A DNA stretch of 11,327 nucleotides from DATDYW01 sp036516995 (GTDB taxonomy: Bacteria > Patescibacteriota > Minisyncoccia > Phycocordibacterales > JAACPR01): positions 1 to 11,327 of the forward strand of contig DATDYW010000051.1 in assembly GCA_036516995.1 (NCBI GenBank), in the 5' to 3' direction. Under the pieces are notes generated by a model. It was not told the origin of the DNA. It saw only the letters and a program-made list of their open reading frames with translations, and did not search any database. Positions 1 through 6,546 of this stretch are shown here, piece after piece; position 1 is the first letter of the stretch; each line of letters starts with the position of its first letter. The translations under genes were made by a program, and so were the position numbers.

Positions 1-480
1 CGGGTGGAAGCTGGCCCAGAACCCCTCGCTCCAGAGCGTGGCGTAGACGGCCGCCACCTCGTAGCCCTCGGCCTTGGCCTCGCGGATGCACGTCTCGATG
101 AGGGCGTGGCCGACACCCTTGCCGCGGTACTCTGGCAGCACCGCCACCGAGCCAATGTAGAGCGTGATGCGCCGGCTGCCGCTCCGGTCGAGCCACGGGA
201 GCAGGTCGCCCTCGCGTACCTCGCCCCGCAGCGCCGCGGCGACGCCGGCCTCCGGGAAGCGGTGAATGTCGACGTAGCCGATCACCCGGTCGCCGTCGCG
301 GGCGATTCGGTAGAACGAGTACGGATCGACCTCGTCCCAGTAGTCGACGGGGCCGGTGTCCTCGCGCGAGAGCTCGCCGTAGACGACCTCGTCTATCGCG
401 AGCAGCTCGCGCGTCAGCTCGTCGTGGTCGGCAAAATCTGCGCCGCTGCCGATGGTGACGCCGACGGGGAGCGCGCGCAT
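1..480 (-). CDS. GNAT-family N-acetyltransferase, 3' end off the window
   Basis: The reverse strand reads open from an ATG at 480 to the left edge, giving 160 codons without a stop. GNAT enzymes transfer an acetyl group from acetyl-CoA to an amine; the acceptor cannot be told from this sequence. The acetyl-CoA pyrophosphate-binding motif A is clear at residues 111-127 (SVAVLPEYRGKGVGHAL), with the R/QxxGxG signature at R119-G124. It follows a strand (RITLYIG) and precedes a motif-B-like segment (YATLWSEGFW, about 146-155). The N-terminal part has the usual strand 'RIARDGDRVIGYVDI' (58-72). The C-terminus lies outside the window, so it is partial rather than broken. The start is supported by a -10-like TATAGT about 10 bases upstream, which would give an almost leaderless mRNA. 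Composition is GC-rich, like the right flank and unlike the defence block. Family call is firm, substrate unknown. Confidence 0.88.
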   Translation of the reverse strand, partial: MRALPVGVTIGSGADFADHDELTRELLAIDEVVYGELSREDTGPVDYWDEVDPYSFYRIARDGDRVIGYVDIHRFPEAGVAAALRGEVREGDLLPWLDRSGSRRITLYIGSVAVLPEYRGKGVGHALIETCIREAKAEGYEVAAVYATLWSEGFWASFHP

Positions 481-489
481 GACGCGGCA

Positions 490-495
490 ACTATA
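490..495 (-). promoter_or_regulatory. -10-like box for the acetyltransferase gene
   Basis: The minus strand carries TATAGT (reverse complement of 490-495), 9 bases before the ATG at 480. I see no convincing -35 hexamer at the right spacing. If used, transcription would start a few bases before the ATG, so no room is left for a Shine-Dalgarno sequence. Confidence 0.35.
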
Positions 496-509
496 GCAGC
501 GCGTCTGCG

Positions 510-538
510 TTGCTACGTATAGCTCCCGCTGCTAGTAT
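510..538 (+). promoter_or_regulatory. Promoter of the tRNA-Asn gene
   Basis: TTGCTA at 510-515 and TAGTAT at 533-538 are separated by exactly 17 bases, close to the sigma-70 consensus. The predicted start at about 545 sits immediately before the mature tRNA 5' end at 547. It lies within the 66-bp divergent gap between the acetyltransferase start and the tRNA. Confidence 0.5.
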
Positions 539-546
539 CGCCGCAT

Positions 547-621
547 TCCCCTGTAGCTCAGTGGTAGAGCAGTCGCCTGTTAAGCGATTGGTCGTAGGTT
601 CGAATCCTACCGGGGGAGCCA
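547..621 (+). tRNA. tRNA-Asn (anticodon GTT), CCA encoded
   Basis: A full cloverleaf can be drawn by hand. Acceptor TCCCCTG (547-553) pairs with CGGGGGA (611-617), with one G-U pair. The D-arm is GCTC/GAGC. The anticodon stem GTCGC/GCGAT closes the 7-base loop CTGTTAA, whose bases 34-36 are GTT, so the tRNA reads AAC/AAT (Asn). The T-arm is GTAGG-TTCGAAT-CCTAC, the discriminator is G618, and CCA at 619-621 is genome-encoded. tRNA 3' ends are common integration targets. The more AT-rich defence block begins just downstream, and a 17-bp sequence at 641-657 recurs near the right end of the window. Confidence 0.97.
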
Positions 622-640
622 GCTTGAGTCCGGTTCCTAG

Positions 641-657
641 CGTCCGAGGTGCCTCGC
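641..657 (+). repeat. Left copy of a 17-bp near-perfect direct repeat (candidate att half-site)
   Basis: CGTCCGAGGTGCCTCGC here matches CGTCCGAGGTGCGTCGC at 11145-11161 in 16 of 17 positions, in the same orientation. This copy starts 19 bases after the tRNA CCA end. The pair brackets the defence block, the recombinase and the phage-like genes. By rough estimate one such pair could arise by chance somewhere in a window this size about one time in five, so location is the main argument. Confidence 0.35.
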
Positions 658-672
658 ATGTAGTCTTGCAAC

Positions 673-1638
673 ATGGATTTGGGAAAGCTCAAGAAAATCG
701 AGCTGCGCCAGGCGTGGCCTCATGAGGCGAACGATTTCACTCGTTGGCTGGCGCTAGAAGATAACCTTCGCGCGCTTTCGAGCGAGGTCGGCTTCGATAT
801 TAGCTTGATCCAAACAGAAGCCGCAGTCGGCGGTTTCAATGTTGATATTCTCGCAGAAGAGGCGGGTACGGGCAGGAAGATAATTATCGAGAACCAGCTC
901 GAAATTACGAATCACGACCACCTCGGAAAAGTGATTACTTATGCCGCCGGACATGACGCCGGAGCAATTATTTGGGTCGTGAAGGACGTTCGCGAAGAGC
1001 ATCGGCGAGCCGTCGATTGGCTTAATGAGCACACGGACGAGGACACGGAGTTTTACCTGCTCCGCATCGAGCTGTGGCAAATCGCTGACTCTCCGTTCGC
1101 GCCAAAGTTCGAGATGGTCTGTAAGCCGAATGACTGGGCGAAGGCGGTCAAGGAATCAGCGGGCCGTGGCGAGCACACAGAAACCAAGCTTAAGCAGCTC
1201 GAATTCTGGGATCAGCTAAAAGACTACGCCAAAGAGGCCGGCTCACTGCTTCGGTTCCAAAAATCGTACCCGCAACACTGGACCAATCTGAGTATTGGAA
1301 GCAGCGAGGCACACCTGTCCTTCACGATAAATAGTGTGGAGAAAGTACTCGCCATCGAACTCTACATCTCTGACAACAAAGAGCTCTTCTGGGATTTACA
1401 CCCACAGCGGGAGGCGATAGCTCAGGAACTCGGTGCGGGCCCCAACCTCGAGTGGATGGATTTGCCCGAGAGAAAAGCCTGCCGAATTCGGCTCTCGCGG
1501 GAGGGTGACTTCCGAGATGAAACAAAAAGAGCGGAGTTCTTCGAGTGGTTCGTAAAAACGGGTGAAAAATTCAAGCAGGTCTTTGCCCCCCGCATTCAAG
1601 GCAGACGCGGCACCGGTTCAGGCCTCAACGAAAGGTAG
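673..1638 (+). CDS. DUF4268-type PD-(D/E)XK nuclease-like protein
   Basis: This 321-residue protein matches the architecture I know for DUF4268 proteins. The N-terminal half is a PD-(D/E)XK-fold domain with the core strands 'GFNVDILAEE' (54-63) and 'KIIIENQLEITNHDHLGKVITYAAG' (within 69-93). Asp58 and the Glu73-Asn74-Gln75 variant of the usual E-x-K would form the metal site. The C-terminal DUF4268 region spans about 176-305. Such proteins often lie near restriction-modification genes, but no precise activity is established that I can name. The Q in place of the catalytic K is a usual variant in this family as I recall it. The start at ATG 673 has no clear Shine-Dalgarno sequence. It is the first gene of the AT-richer block. 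Its last 21 bases overlap the 3' end of the convergent methyltransferase gene, so the two are tightly packed. An anti-phage or restriction-associated role is inferred. Confidence 0.85.
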   Translation: MDLGKLKKIELRQAWPHEANDFTRWLALEDNLRALSSEVGFDISLIQTEAAVGGFNVDILAEEAGTGRKIIIENQLEITNHDHLGKVITYAAGHDAGAIIWVVKDVREEHRRAVDWLNEHTDEDTEFYLLRIELWQIADSPFAPKFEMVCKPNDWAKAVKESAGRGEHTETKLKQLEFWDQLKDYAKEAGSLLRFQKSYPQHWTNLSIGSSEAHLSFTINSVEKVLAIELYISDNKELFWDLHPQREAIAQELGAGPNLEWMDLPERKACRIRLSREGDFRDETKRAEFFEWFVKTGEKFKQVFAPRIQGRRGTGSGLNER

Positions 1639-2622
1639 TACGTTTTTGCGAAGGTCTATTCCACTATCGCCATTTTTGATGGCATCGAAGATTTGCCGCG
1701 TTTTTTCTATGTCAGATGTTTCTGTAAAGCGGAAAGCTGAGGCGGCAACATAATCAGCATCATTGTCGAAGGCGAGCCAGCGACGTCCGTGTTGTTCGGC
1801 CACCTGCCCCGTCGTATTCGAACCCGCAAAAATGTCGAGAACGACATCATTCGGAGCGGTTAAGAATTTGACGAAAAATTCGGGCAGCTTCGCAGGGAAA
1901 CGCGCGGGGTGCTGCTTCACTCCGACCGCATTGCACGCGGCCATGTACGCCCCGTTAGATTCGGAGTTTGGAATCTGGAGCAGGTTGGAGGGAATAGCGC
2001 CCCCGTTGTCCTTTCCGAACGATGCGCTGATGTCGTGCCCAGACGGTCGCTTCTTGGGGCTGTAGAACTTAGCGGGGTTGGCAATGAGCAACTTCATACG
2101 CTCGCTGTAGGGTGCCAAAACCTGCTTCACGTCAGACTTGGGCCATTCGGTTTTGCTGAACCACCATACCGTGTTCACCGAATCTTTCGCGCGAATCTTT
2201 CTCTTGTTAACCCACTCGATAGGGCTAGGAAGTTTCGAGGGGTTGAACCAGTAGAAATCTTGCGCGAGGAAGAAGCCTAGCTCCTCGCAGAAGTGAATTA
2301 GAACTTTGAAGTTGTAGAGACTCCGCGCGGGTGTGCCACGTTGATACGATCCGCCCAAATCCAAAACAAAGCTTCCATCGTCTTTCAGTTTCTTGTGGAC
2401 GAGCTTGGCGAATTCTGAGAGCCACAAAAGGTAGTCCTCCTGATTTTTGTTTCCATATTCCTTCTCCCGAAGCAACGCAAAAGGTGGACTAGTCATCACG
2501 AGATTAATGCTGCCATCAGGCAGCTTGTTTAGCAGCTCGATTGAGTCGCCGCAAAAAGCAGCTCCCCTTGCGGTTGTGTACGCCGGTGGCGTGTTCTGAA
2601 TCAACTTGGCTGGATGGCTCAT
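1618..2622 (-). CDS. pvuIIM: PvuII-type site-specific N4-cytosine DNA methyltransferase
   Basis: The 334-residue protein is strikingly similar, along its whole length, to M.PvuII of Proteus vulgaris as I remember it. M.PvuII methylates the inner cytosine of CAGCTG at N4 using S-adenosylmethionine and so protects host DNA. The beta-class motif order is visible: catalytic TSPPF at 44-48 (motif IV), the block 'FYWFNPSKLPSPIEWVNKRK' (123-142), 'VNTVWWFSKTEWPKSD' (149-164), motif X-like 'HPARFPAKLPE' (238-248), and the SAM-binding motif I 'DIFAGSNTTG' (263-272). Length equals the family norm, with no truncation. The gene is divergent from the PvuII-like endonuclease 83 bp away and overlaps the upstream nuclease gene tail to tail. 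A TATACT box lies 14 bases before the ATG, with no Shine-Dalgarno, suggesting a leaderless mRNA. Recognition of CAGCTG is inferred from similarity across both partners. Confidence 0.95.
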   Translation of the reverse strand: MSHPAKLIQNTPPAYTTARGAAFCGDSIELLNKLPDGSINLVMTSPPFALLREKEYGNKNQEDYLLWLSEFAKLVHKKLKDDGSFVLDLGGSYQRGTPARSLYNFKVLIHFCEELGFFLAQDFYWFNPSKLPSPIEWVNKRKIRAKDSVNTVWWFSKTEWPKSDVKQVLAPYSERMKLLIANPAKFYSPKKRPSGHDISASFGKDNGGAIPSNLLQIPNSESNGAYMAACNAVGVKQHPARFPAKLPEFFVKFLTAPNDVVLDIFAGSNTTGQVAEQHGRRWLAFDNDADYVAASAFRFTETSDIEKTRQIFDAIKNGDSGIDLRKNVLPFVEA

Positions 2623-2636
2623 ACGAGTGCTGCGTA

Positions 2637-2642
2637 AGTATA
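2637..2642 (-). promoter_or_regulatory. -10 box of the methyltransferase gene
   Basis: The minus strand reads TATACT here, 14 bases before the methylase ATG at 2622. No good -35 is seen at 17 bases. Transcription would begin about 8 bases before the ATG, so translation is probably leaderless or nearly so. In the classical PvuII locus this region carries C-protein operators; I see no such C-box pair here. Confidence 0.4.
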
Positions 2643-2660
2643 TTTGAACCTTCTAAAGCG

Positions 2661-2690
2661 TTGGTAAAAAATAGATAAAGGCTGTATCCT
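2661..2690 (+). promoter_or_regulatory. Promoter of the PvuII-like endonuclease gene
   Basis: TTGGTA (2661-2666) and TATCCT (2685-2690) are 18 bases apart, within an AT-rich divergent gap. The start would be near 2697, about 9 bases before the endonuclease ATG, and no Shine-Dalgarno sequence is visible. The same TTGGTA hexamer serves as the -35 in front of the nuclease gene at 4700. Confidence 0.35.
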
Positions 2691-2705
2691 CAATTCTACC
2701 AAAAT

Positions 2706-3248
2706 ATGGCCAAGAATCCTGACGATGTAGCCCAGCTCGAGGCCCTCCTCCCTGCTGTTCGGGAGTATCAGAAACTCGCGGCCAAACACGGCATCAACGA
2801 TATCTTTCAAGACAATGGCGGTAAGCTGCTGCAGGTTTTGCTTCACACAGGATTGACCGCCCTTCGAGCGCGCGAGGGAAATGATGCCCGTGACGATGAG
2901 GGTAACGAGTACGAGCTCAAGACGGTGAATATCAATCTCACCAAAGGCTTCTCGACACACCACCACATGAACCCCACAATCATTGCAAAGTATCGCAAGG
3001 TTGATTGGGTCTTCGCCGTGTACGAGGATATTGAACTCAAAGCAATCTACCGAACGAAGCCCGCCGACCTTGAGATTTTCTACAAGAGGTGGGAAGAGAA
3101 GTGGCACAACGAAGGCGGAAAGGACATCAACAACCCGAAGATTCCTCTCTCCTACATCATCCAGGTTGGGAAAGTTATCTACCCGCCACACATGCCGGAG
3201 TCGGAAAAAGCAGAACTCGCGGACAAGGCGATGGAAGTTAAGGCTTAG
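2706..3248 (+). CDS. pvuIIR: PvuII-type restriction endonuclease
   Basis: This 180-residue protein closely follows R.PvuII, the homodimeric enzyme that cuts CAG^CTG to blunt ends. Long identical-looking blocks include 'HGINDIFQDNGGKLLQVLL' (28-46) and 'LTKGFSTHHHMNP' (78-90). R.PvuII catalytic residues Asp34, Asp58, Glu68 and Lys70 correspond to Asp36, Asp60, Glu70 and Lys72 here ('REGND' and 'NEYELK'), so the PD-(D/E)XK site is intact. The DNA-contacting histidines of R.PvuII correspond to His85-87. The protein is about 23 residues longer than R.PvuII, with a charged C-terminal tail after 'KVIYPPH'. It is divergent from the cognate methylase, with an 83-bp gap, and its stop is 27 bp from the convergent recombinase. 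There is no controller gene upstream or overlapping its start, unlike the classical locus. All visible evidence points to an active enzyme. Confidence 0.95.
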   Translation: MAKNPDDVAQLEALLPAVREYQKLAAKHGINDIFQDNGGKLLQVLLHTGLTALRAREGNDARDDEGNEYELKTVNINLTKGFSTHHHMNPTIIAKYRKVDWVFAVYEDIELKAIYRTKPADLEIFYKRWEEKWHNEGGKDINNPKIPLSYIIQVGKVIYPPHMPESEKAELADKAMEVKA

Positions 3249-3275
3249 CTTACCGCCGCAGGATTGAGTCACAAT

Positions 3276-4613
3276 TTAGGCTGAGGCGGGCACGATCGAT
3301 ACAACCCCGTTAGCAAGTTTGAGGGGACTTTTTACGCATCCGAGCAGCTCCCTCTTTTCTAAGATACTGCCCGCCTCGAGGACGTATCGTGCGAAGGAGC
3401 GTATGTCTGGCTTTGGTGTTGGCCCGTCTTCTCTGGACTTCCCCAACACCACACTCTGAAAGTGCTGGAAGCGTTCGATCTCGGCAGATAGCTTTGTCCC
3501 CGCAGCAACCTTGTTGATGTCGACACCCTCGACAATGTTCACAAACTGCCGGATGAGGTCCTCCTCTCTTGTGTATCCGCAGGCACAATTTTTGTCCCGC
3601 GATTTCGTACAACCGTAGTAGACGTAGCGGTGTACCTTGCCATTTTTCTGCGTCTTTACCTTCTGGTCAGCGGTGATACCGGAGCCGCACAGACCACACG
3701 TCATGAGTCGTGTGAAGGCAAACTCCTTGTCCTCGCGATTGGTCAGGGAGTCCCGCTTGAGCTGCGCCTGCGTCGCGTCGAACAGCTCCTTCGTGACGAT
3801 AGGTTCGTGCCTTCCCCGGTACCAGGCACCACTTCCTCGTGGGTACTCGAAGGTGCCAGAATAGAAATGGTTCTGGAGAATCAAGTGAACGTTGCTTAGG
3901 GTCAGGTGCTTGTTGCCGAGCGCCGTGCGAAGGTTGATGGTGAATCGAAGCCAGTGGTACACCTTTCGCCCGCTCCACTTCTCGTACGCCACTTTCTCAA
4001 ACATCTGCCTAACGACTGGCGCCCGCTCCGGGTCGATCTGGACATAGCCGCGCCTGTCGGCACGATTCTCGTTTAGGTAGCCGGTCGGTGCCTGCGCGGG
4101 CCACAGACCCATCTCGCATCGCGCGCGCAGTCCTCGCTTTACGTTAAGCCCCTTTTGGTCGTTCTCGAGCTTACCTTGCGAGCATAGAATCATGAGCAAA
4201 AACTTCTCGTTGGGAGAGTTCCTAAAAATTTGCCCGTGCGTGCGAATTTCCGCCAGCAGCTTCTGGTCCATTAAGTCGACAACGGAACCAAGGTCCCCCG
4301 CGTTGCGAGATAGTCGGTCCGGCGCCCATGCCAGTAGCCCGTTGAACCGTCCGCGCCGTATGTCCGCAAGAATCTCGTTGAAGACCGGCCTCTGGCCGGA
4401 GTCCTTCGCCGAGTGCGCCTCGCGCCGCACCTCGACCACCTCCAGGCCGTCGCGGGCGGCGAGGTCGAGCATCTCCTTCGCCTGCGACTCGATTGAGAGC
4501 GCCTGTCTTTCCGCGGCTTCGGATGATTTTCGACAGTAAATGCAGTAACGAATAGGCGGGGCAACGTCTGGTGGACCTCCAATCACGGATGCCTGTGGTG
4601 GGTTTTCTGGCAT
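3276..4613 (-). CDS. Serine recombinase (resolvase/invertase family with recombinase and zinc-ribbon domains)
   Basis: The protein has 445 residues from the ATG at 4613. The resolvase catalytic domain starts at 'IRYCIYCRKSSE' (21-32); the nucleophile is Ser30 in the YxRxS pattern, and 'APDRLSRNAGDLG' (97-109) carries the conserved arginines. The 'recombinase' domain follows (about 165-290, 'APTGYLNENRADRRGYVQIDPERAPVVRQMFE'). Then comes a zinc ribbon with Cys306, Cys309, Cys335 and Cys343/345. Such enzymes cut and rejoin DNA at short att sites to integrate, excise or invert segments. An upstream in-frame TTG at 4676 would add 21 residues. I prefer the ATG at 4613 because the extension has no family resemblance. 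At 445 residues it is shorter than most large serine integrases, which commonly exceed 500. Codons 4-8 (NPPQA) contain a repeat that recurs near 6,450 and 6,550. The style is one I associate with CPR genomes. Confidence 0.92.
   Translation of the reverse strand: MPENPPQASVIGGPPDVAPPIRYCIYCRKSSEAAERQALSIESQAKEMLDLAARDGLEVVEVRREAHSAKDSGQRPVFNEILADIRRGRFNGLLAWAPDRLSRNAGDLGSVVDLMDQKLLAEIRTHGQIFRNSPNEKFLLMILCSQGKLENDQKGLNVKRGLRARCEMGLWPAQAPTGYLNENRADRRGYVQIDPERAPVVRQMFEKVAYEKWSGRKVYHWLRFTINLRTALGNKHLTLSNVHLILQNHFYSGTFEYPRGSGAWYRGRHEPIVTKELFDATQAQLKRDSLTNREDKEFAFTRLMTCGLCGSGITADQKVKTQKNGKVHRYVYYGCTKSRDKNCACGYTREEDLIRQFVNIVEGVDINKVAAGTKLSAEIERFQHFQSVVLGKSREDGPTPKPDIRSFARYVLEAGSILEKRELLGCVKSPLKLANGVVSIVPASA
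4590..4604 (+). repeat. 15-bp direct repeat, copy 1, inside the recombinase 5' coding region
   Basis: TGCCTGTGGTGGGTT here is identical to 6449-6463 in the same orientation, 1,859 bp apart. The two copies bracket the whole 4700-6274 nuclease gene. Its reverse complement core AACCCACCACAG also occurs at 6413-6424 and 6547-6558. On the coding strand this copy encodes Asn-Pro-Pro-Gln-Ala of the recombinase. Location at the 5' end of a serine recombinase gene fits an att or operator site, but that role is inferred. Confidence 0.7.
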
Positions 4614-4661
4614 ACCTATATGGATGACGGAGTCCCTCGAGAAGAGCAAGGAAATGACCTG

Positions 4662-4690
4662 TTGGTAAGTCCCCAATGTAATGCTCTAAT
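4662..4690 (+). promoter_or_regulatory. Promoter of the large nuclease gene
   Basis: TTGGTA (4662-4667) and TCTAAT (4685-4690) are spaced by 17 bases, a good sigma-70 match. Transcription would start at about 4697, three bases before the ATG at 4700, so the mRNA would be leaderless; no Shine-Dalgarno is present. The promoter lies in the divergent gap with the recombinase and overlaps the optional TTG-extended recombinase start. Confidence 0.5.
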
Positions 4691-4699
4691 TGTCCAGCC

Positions 4700-6274
4700 A
4701 TGCCCACGCCCGAGAAGAAAAAGCGCCTGACAGAAAGTGCGCACCAACATTTCTCTCAAGCATTCAATTTAAACGTTGCCGAAGAAAGTCTCGATTTCTT
4801 TGATTTGAACCTCGAGTACGATTCGCAGTTGTTTCTGGATCCTTTTCTGATTGCAAAGAGTCATGTTCCGGAAGTGGCCAAGCTCTTTGCCAACTTCGGA
4901 GACTTCTTTCGGTATGTGTATGACTGCTCGACTCAGCCGGGAAACACCACGCGACGCGAAACCCTTAGGAGGCTCTTAAGGTTCCCCGAGCCGCAAGAGT
5001 TCGGTTTTGGCTACACAGAAAATTCCCACAGTGGGTCGGGCCTCAATGCTCAATTCGCGGAATCTCTCGTTTCCTTCTTCATTGAGGGCACTGCTACGCG
5101 AGTTATCAGGGAAGAAGAGATGTACCCCTCTCGGAAATTTAACCCCGTCGCTCTCGAAATATTTATCGAGGGCATTGGCCCAGACAGTCTCAGCGACCTT
5201 GCCGCCAACCTCTTCAAAAAGAATTTCATCGACTACACGCAGCAACAGTGCCAACAACTCGGTATTCCGCTCAAGCTCCTTCCGCTAGATGCGGATGGGT
5301 TCGATTTCGAACTCATGGAGTGGCGCGGAGGGGGGCATTACATGTTGCCAGAAAATCCCCTTAAGCCAGGGACGGCAATCCTTCTCGCGCCCAAACACCT
5401 TCTACGAGCGGGAGAGTCGCGCGATAAAAATATAAAGAGCCGAGTCCGAGGAATCCTGAAAAGCGACCCCGACCTAAGCCGTCGTTTCCACACCTTTCTA
5501 GATCGAAAAGTTGAGCAGATTCCAGTTGAGGATATTCGAATTCTCCTGCTTGCGAACCCCGACCTCTTCAAGCGCTATTTGACGCTTCTGAGTGAAGAGC
5601 GAGGCATCCCATACGACTTCCAGACGGACGCGGCAGGTTTTTTGGCAATTAAAAAGCATTGGAATTCATTTGTCGGACATCGGTTTGAAGAGCCGCGGGG
5701 CAAAGATTGCGAGGCTCTCCTTGAGCGCGTTATGGACTTCGTAGAGATGGTTCGCCTGCATTATTCGAAACAGGATGGCTGGAAGGATGCGTGGGCCGAT
5801 GCCTCGCATTCACATCCAGTAAAAGAGGTTGTTTGGGGACGAACAATCCGAGGGATGGGTTTCGCATATTTCCGCAATGTCCCCGACACAACCTTCATTC
5901 CCGAGGCAGGAAGCGGGAATGGCCCCGTAGACTTCTTTGTAGTGAGAAATAATTGCCGCATCGTTATTGAGATAAAAAAGTTAGAAAATAACACTCCGAC
6001 CGGAAGTCCGCCCCTCCCTGCATATATACACGGTATGCGACGCCAGTTGGCGGACTATGCCGACACCACAAACGCCAATCACGCTGTTTACATCACGGGA
6101 CAGCACTGGACTATGCGAAATAGACCAGAAAAAACACACGACGAAAGGGCGTCGGAGCTCGAAGAGATGTTACCCGAGGTGGAGAGCGGTATGCAGGCCA
6201 AGAACACTAATTTCAAACACCTCCGGTACGAAAATATTGACCTGGCGCCCCGTCCATCGGCATCACGCTTGTAG
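4700..6274 (+). CDS. Putative PD-(D/E)XK nuclease of 524 residues, likely defence-related
   Basis: I do not recognise a named family for the whole protein. The C-terminal third carries a convincing PD-(D/E)XK core: Glu402 in 'FIPEAGSGNGPVDFFVV' (399-415), Asp411, then 'CRIVIEIKKLENN' (419-431) giving Glu424-x-Lys426. A helix 'YIHGMRRQLADYADTTNANHAVYITG' (442-467) follows, as in many restriction-type nucleases. The N-terminal two thirds are unassigned; 'LFLDPFLI' (44-51) and a Gly/Ser loop 'SHSGSGLNAQ' (109-118) stand out. No helicase, ATPase or membrane segment is visible. The first ATG is used because the promoter ends just before it. It lies beside a PvuII-type system and a recombinase, and is bracketed by identical 15-bp repeats. 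DNA or RNA cleavage in phage defence is the best guess; partner genes are not apparent, so it may act alone. Confidence 0.75.
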   Translation: MPTPEKKKRLTESAHQHFSQAFNLNVAEESLDFFDLNLEYDSQLFLDPFLIAKSHVPEVAKLFANFGDFFRYVYDCSTQPGNTTRRETLRRLLRFPEPQEFGFGYTENSHSGSGLNAQFAESLVSFFIEGTATRVIREEEMYPSRKFNPVALEIFIEGIGPDSLSDLAANLFKKNFIDYTQQQCQQLGIPLKLLPLDADGFDFELMEWRGGGHYMLPENPLKPGTAILLAPKHLLRAGESRDKNIKSRVRGILKSDPDLSRRFHTFLDRKVEQIPVEDIRILLLANPDLFKRYLTLLSEERGIPYDFQTDAAGFLAIKKHWNSFVGHRFEEPRGKDCEALLERVMDFVEMVRLHYSKQDGWKDAWADASHSHPVKEVVWGRTIRGMGFAYFRNVPDTTFIPEAGSGNGPVDFFVVRNNCRIVIEIKKLENNTPTGSPPLPAYIHGMRRQLADYADTTNANHAVYITGQHWTMRNRPEKTHDERASELEEMLPEVESGMQAKNTNFKHLRYENIDLAPRPSASRL

Positions 6275-6411
6275 GTGAACCGCCCTTCATAGCCCCTTCG
6301 CGGCCTCCCCGAAGTGAGATAACCTAGCCCCTACCGGCCCTCGCCGGCGCACATGACCACCGTCCACGGCCTAAACCGCCTCCCGGCTCATCGGGACGCG
6401 ACACGGCCCCC
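6275..6411. other. Non-coding stretch, no feature recognised
   Basis: Following the nuclease stop, this 137-base GC-rich stretch has only a weak 5-bp hairpin (CCGGC/GCCGG near 6334-6347) without a T-run. An open frame starting at 6353 exists, but its Pro/Arg-rich translation runs through the structured segment and looks like chance. Confidence 0.5.
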
Positions 6412-6412
6412 A

Positions 6413-6424
6413 AACCCACCACAG
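6413..6424 (+). repeat. AACCCACCACAG repeat, copy A1
   Basis: Twelve-base core identical to 6547-6558 and to the reverse complement of 6452-6463 and 4593-4604. With 6452-6463 it forms a perfect 12-bp inverted repeat around 27 bases. Confidence 0.7.
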
Positions 6425-6448
6425 ATGCAGAGACCCCCTAATCATTGC

Positions 6449-6463
6449 TGCCTGTGGTGGGTT
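6449..6463 (+). repeat. 15-bp direct repeat, copy 2
   Basis: TGCCTGTGGTGGGTT is identical to 4590-4604. On the minus strand the likeness to the recombinase 5' end goes beyond the repeat: over about 29 bases (6463 down to about 6435) roughly 24 match. They can be read in the same frame as NPPQAAMIRG against NPPQASVIGG of the recombinase. This may be a relic of a second recombinase 5' end or an extended att site. Confidence 0.7.
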
Positions 6464-6546
6464 GTACCGGGAAACCGGTACAGGCGGCGCAAGCCGCTGG
6501 CGTGGTTAGGGGATCTGTGCGGATTACGCCCGCGCCCGAAAACTAA

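Noticed and set aside
510..725. Open frame across the tRNA gene.
   Set aside because: It is the translation of the tRNA sequence, a familiar artefact.
2623..2705. Search for a small controller (C) gene or C-box between the methylase and endonuclease.
   Set aside because: 83 bp is too short for the gene, no frame gives an HTH, and no C-box dyad is seen.
6434..6513. CCCCTAATC...GGTTAGGGG looked like an integron attC site.
   Set aside because: The ends do not fit the RYYYAAC/GTTRRRY core consensus, and no tyrosine integron integrase is present.
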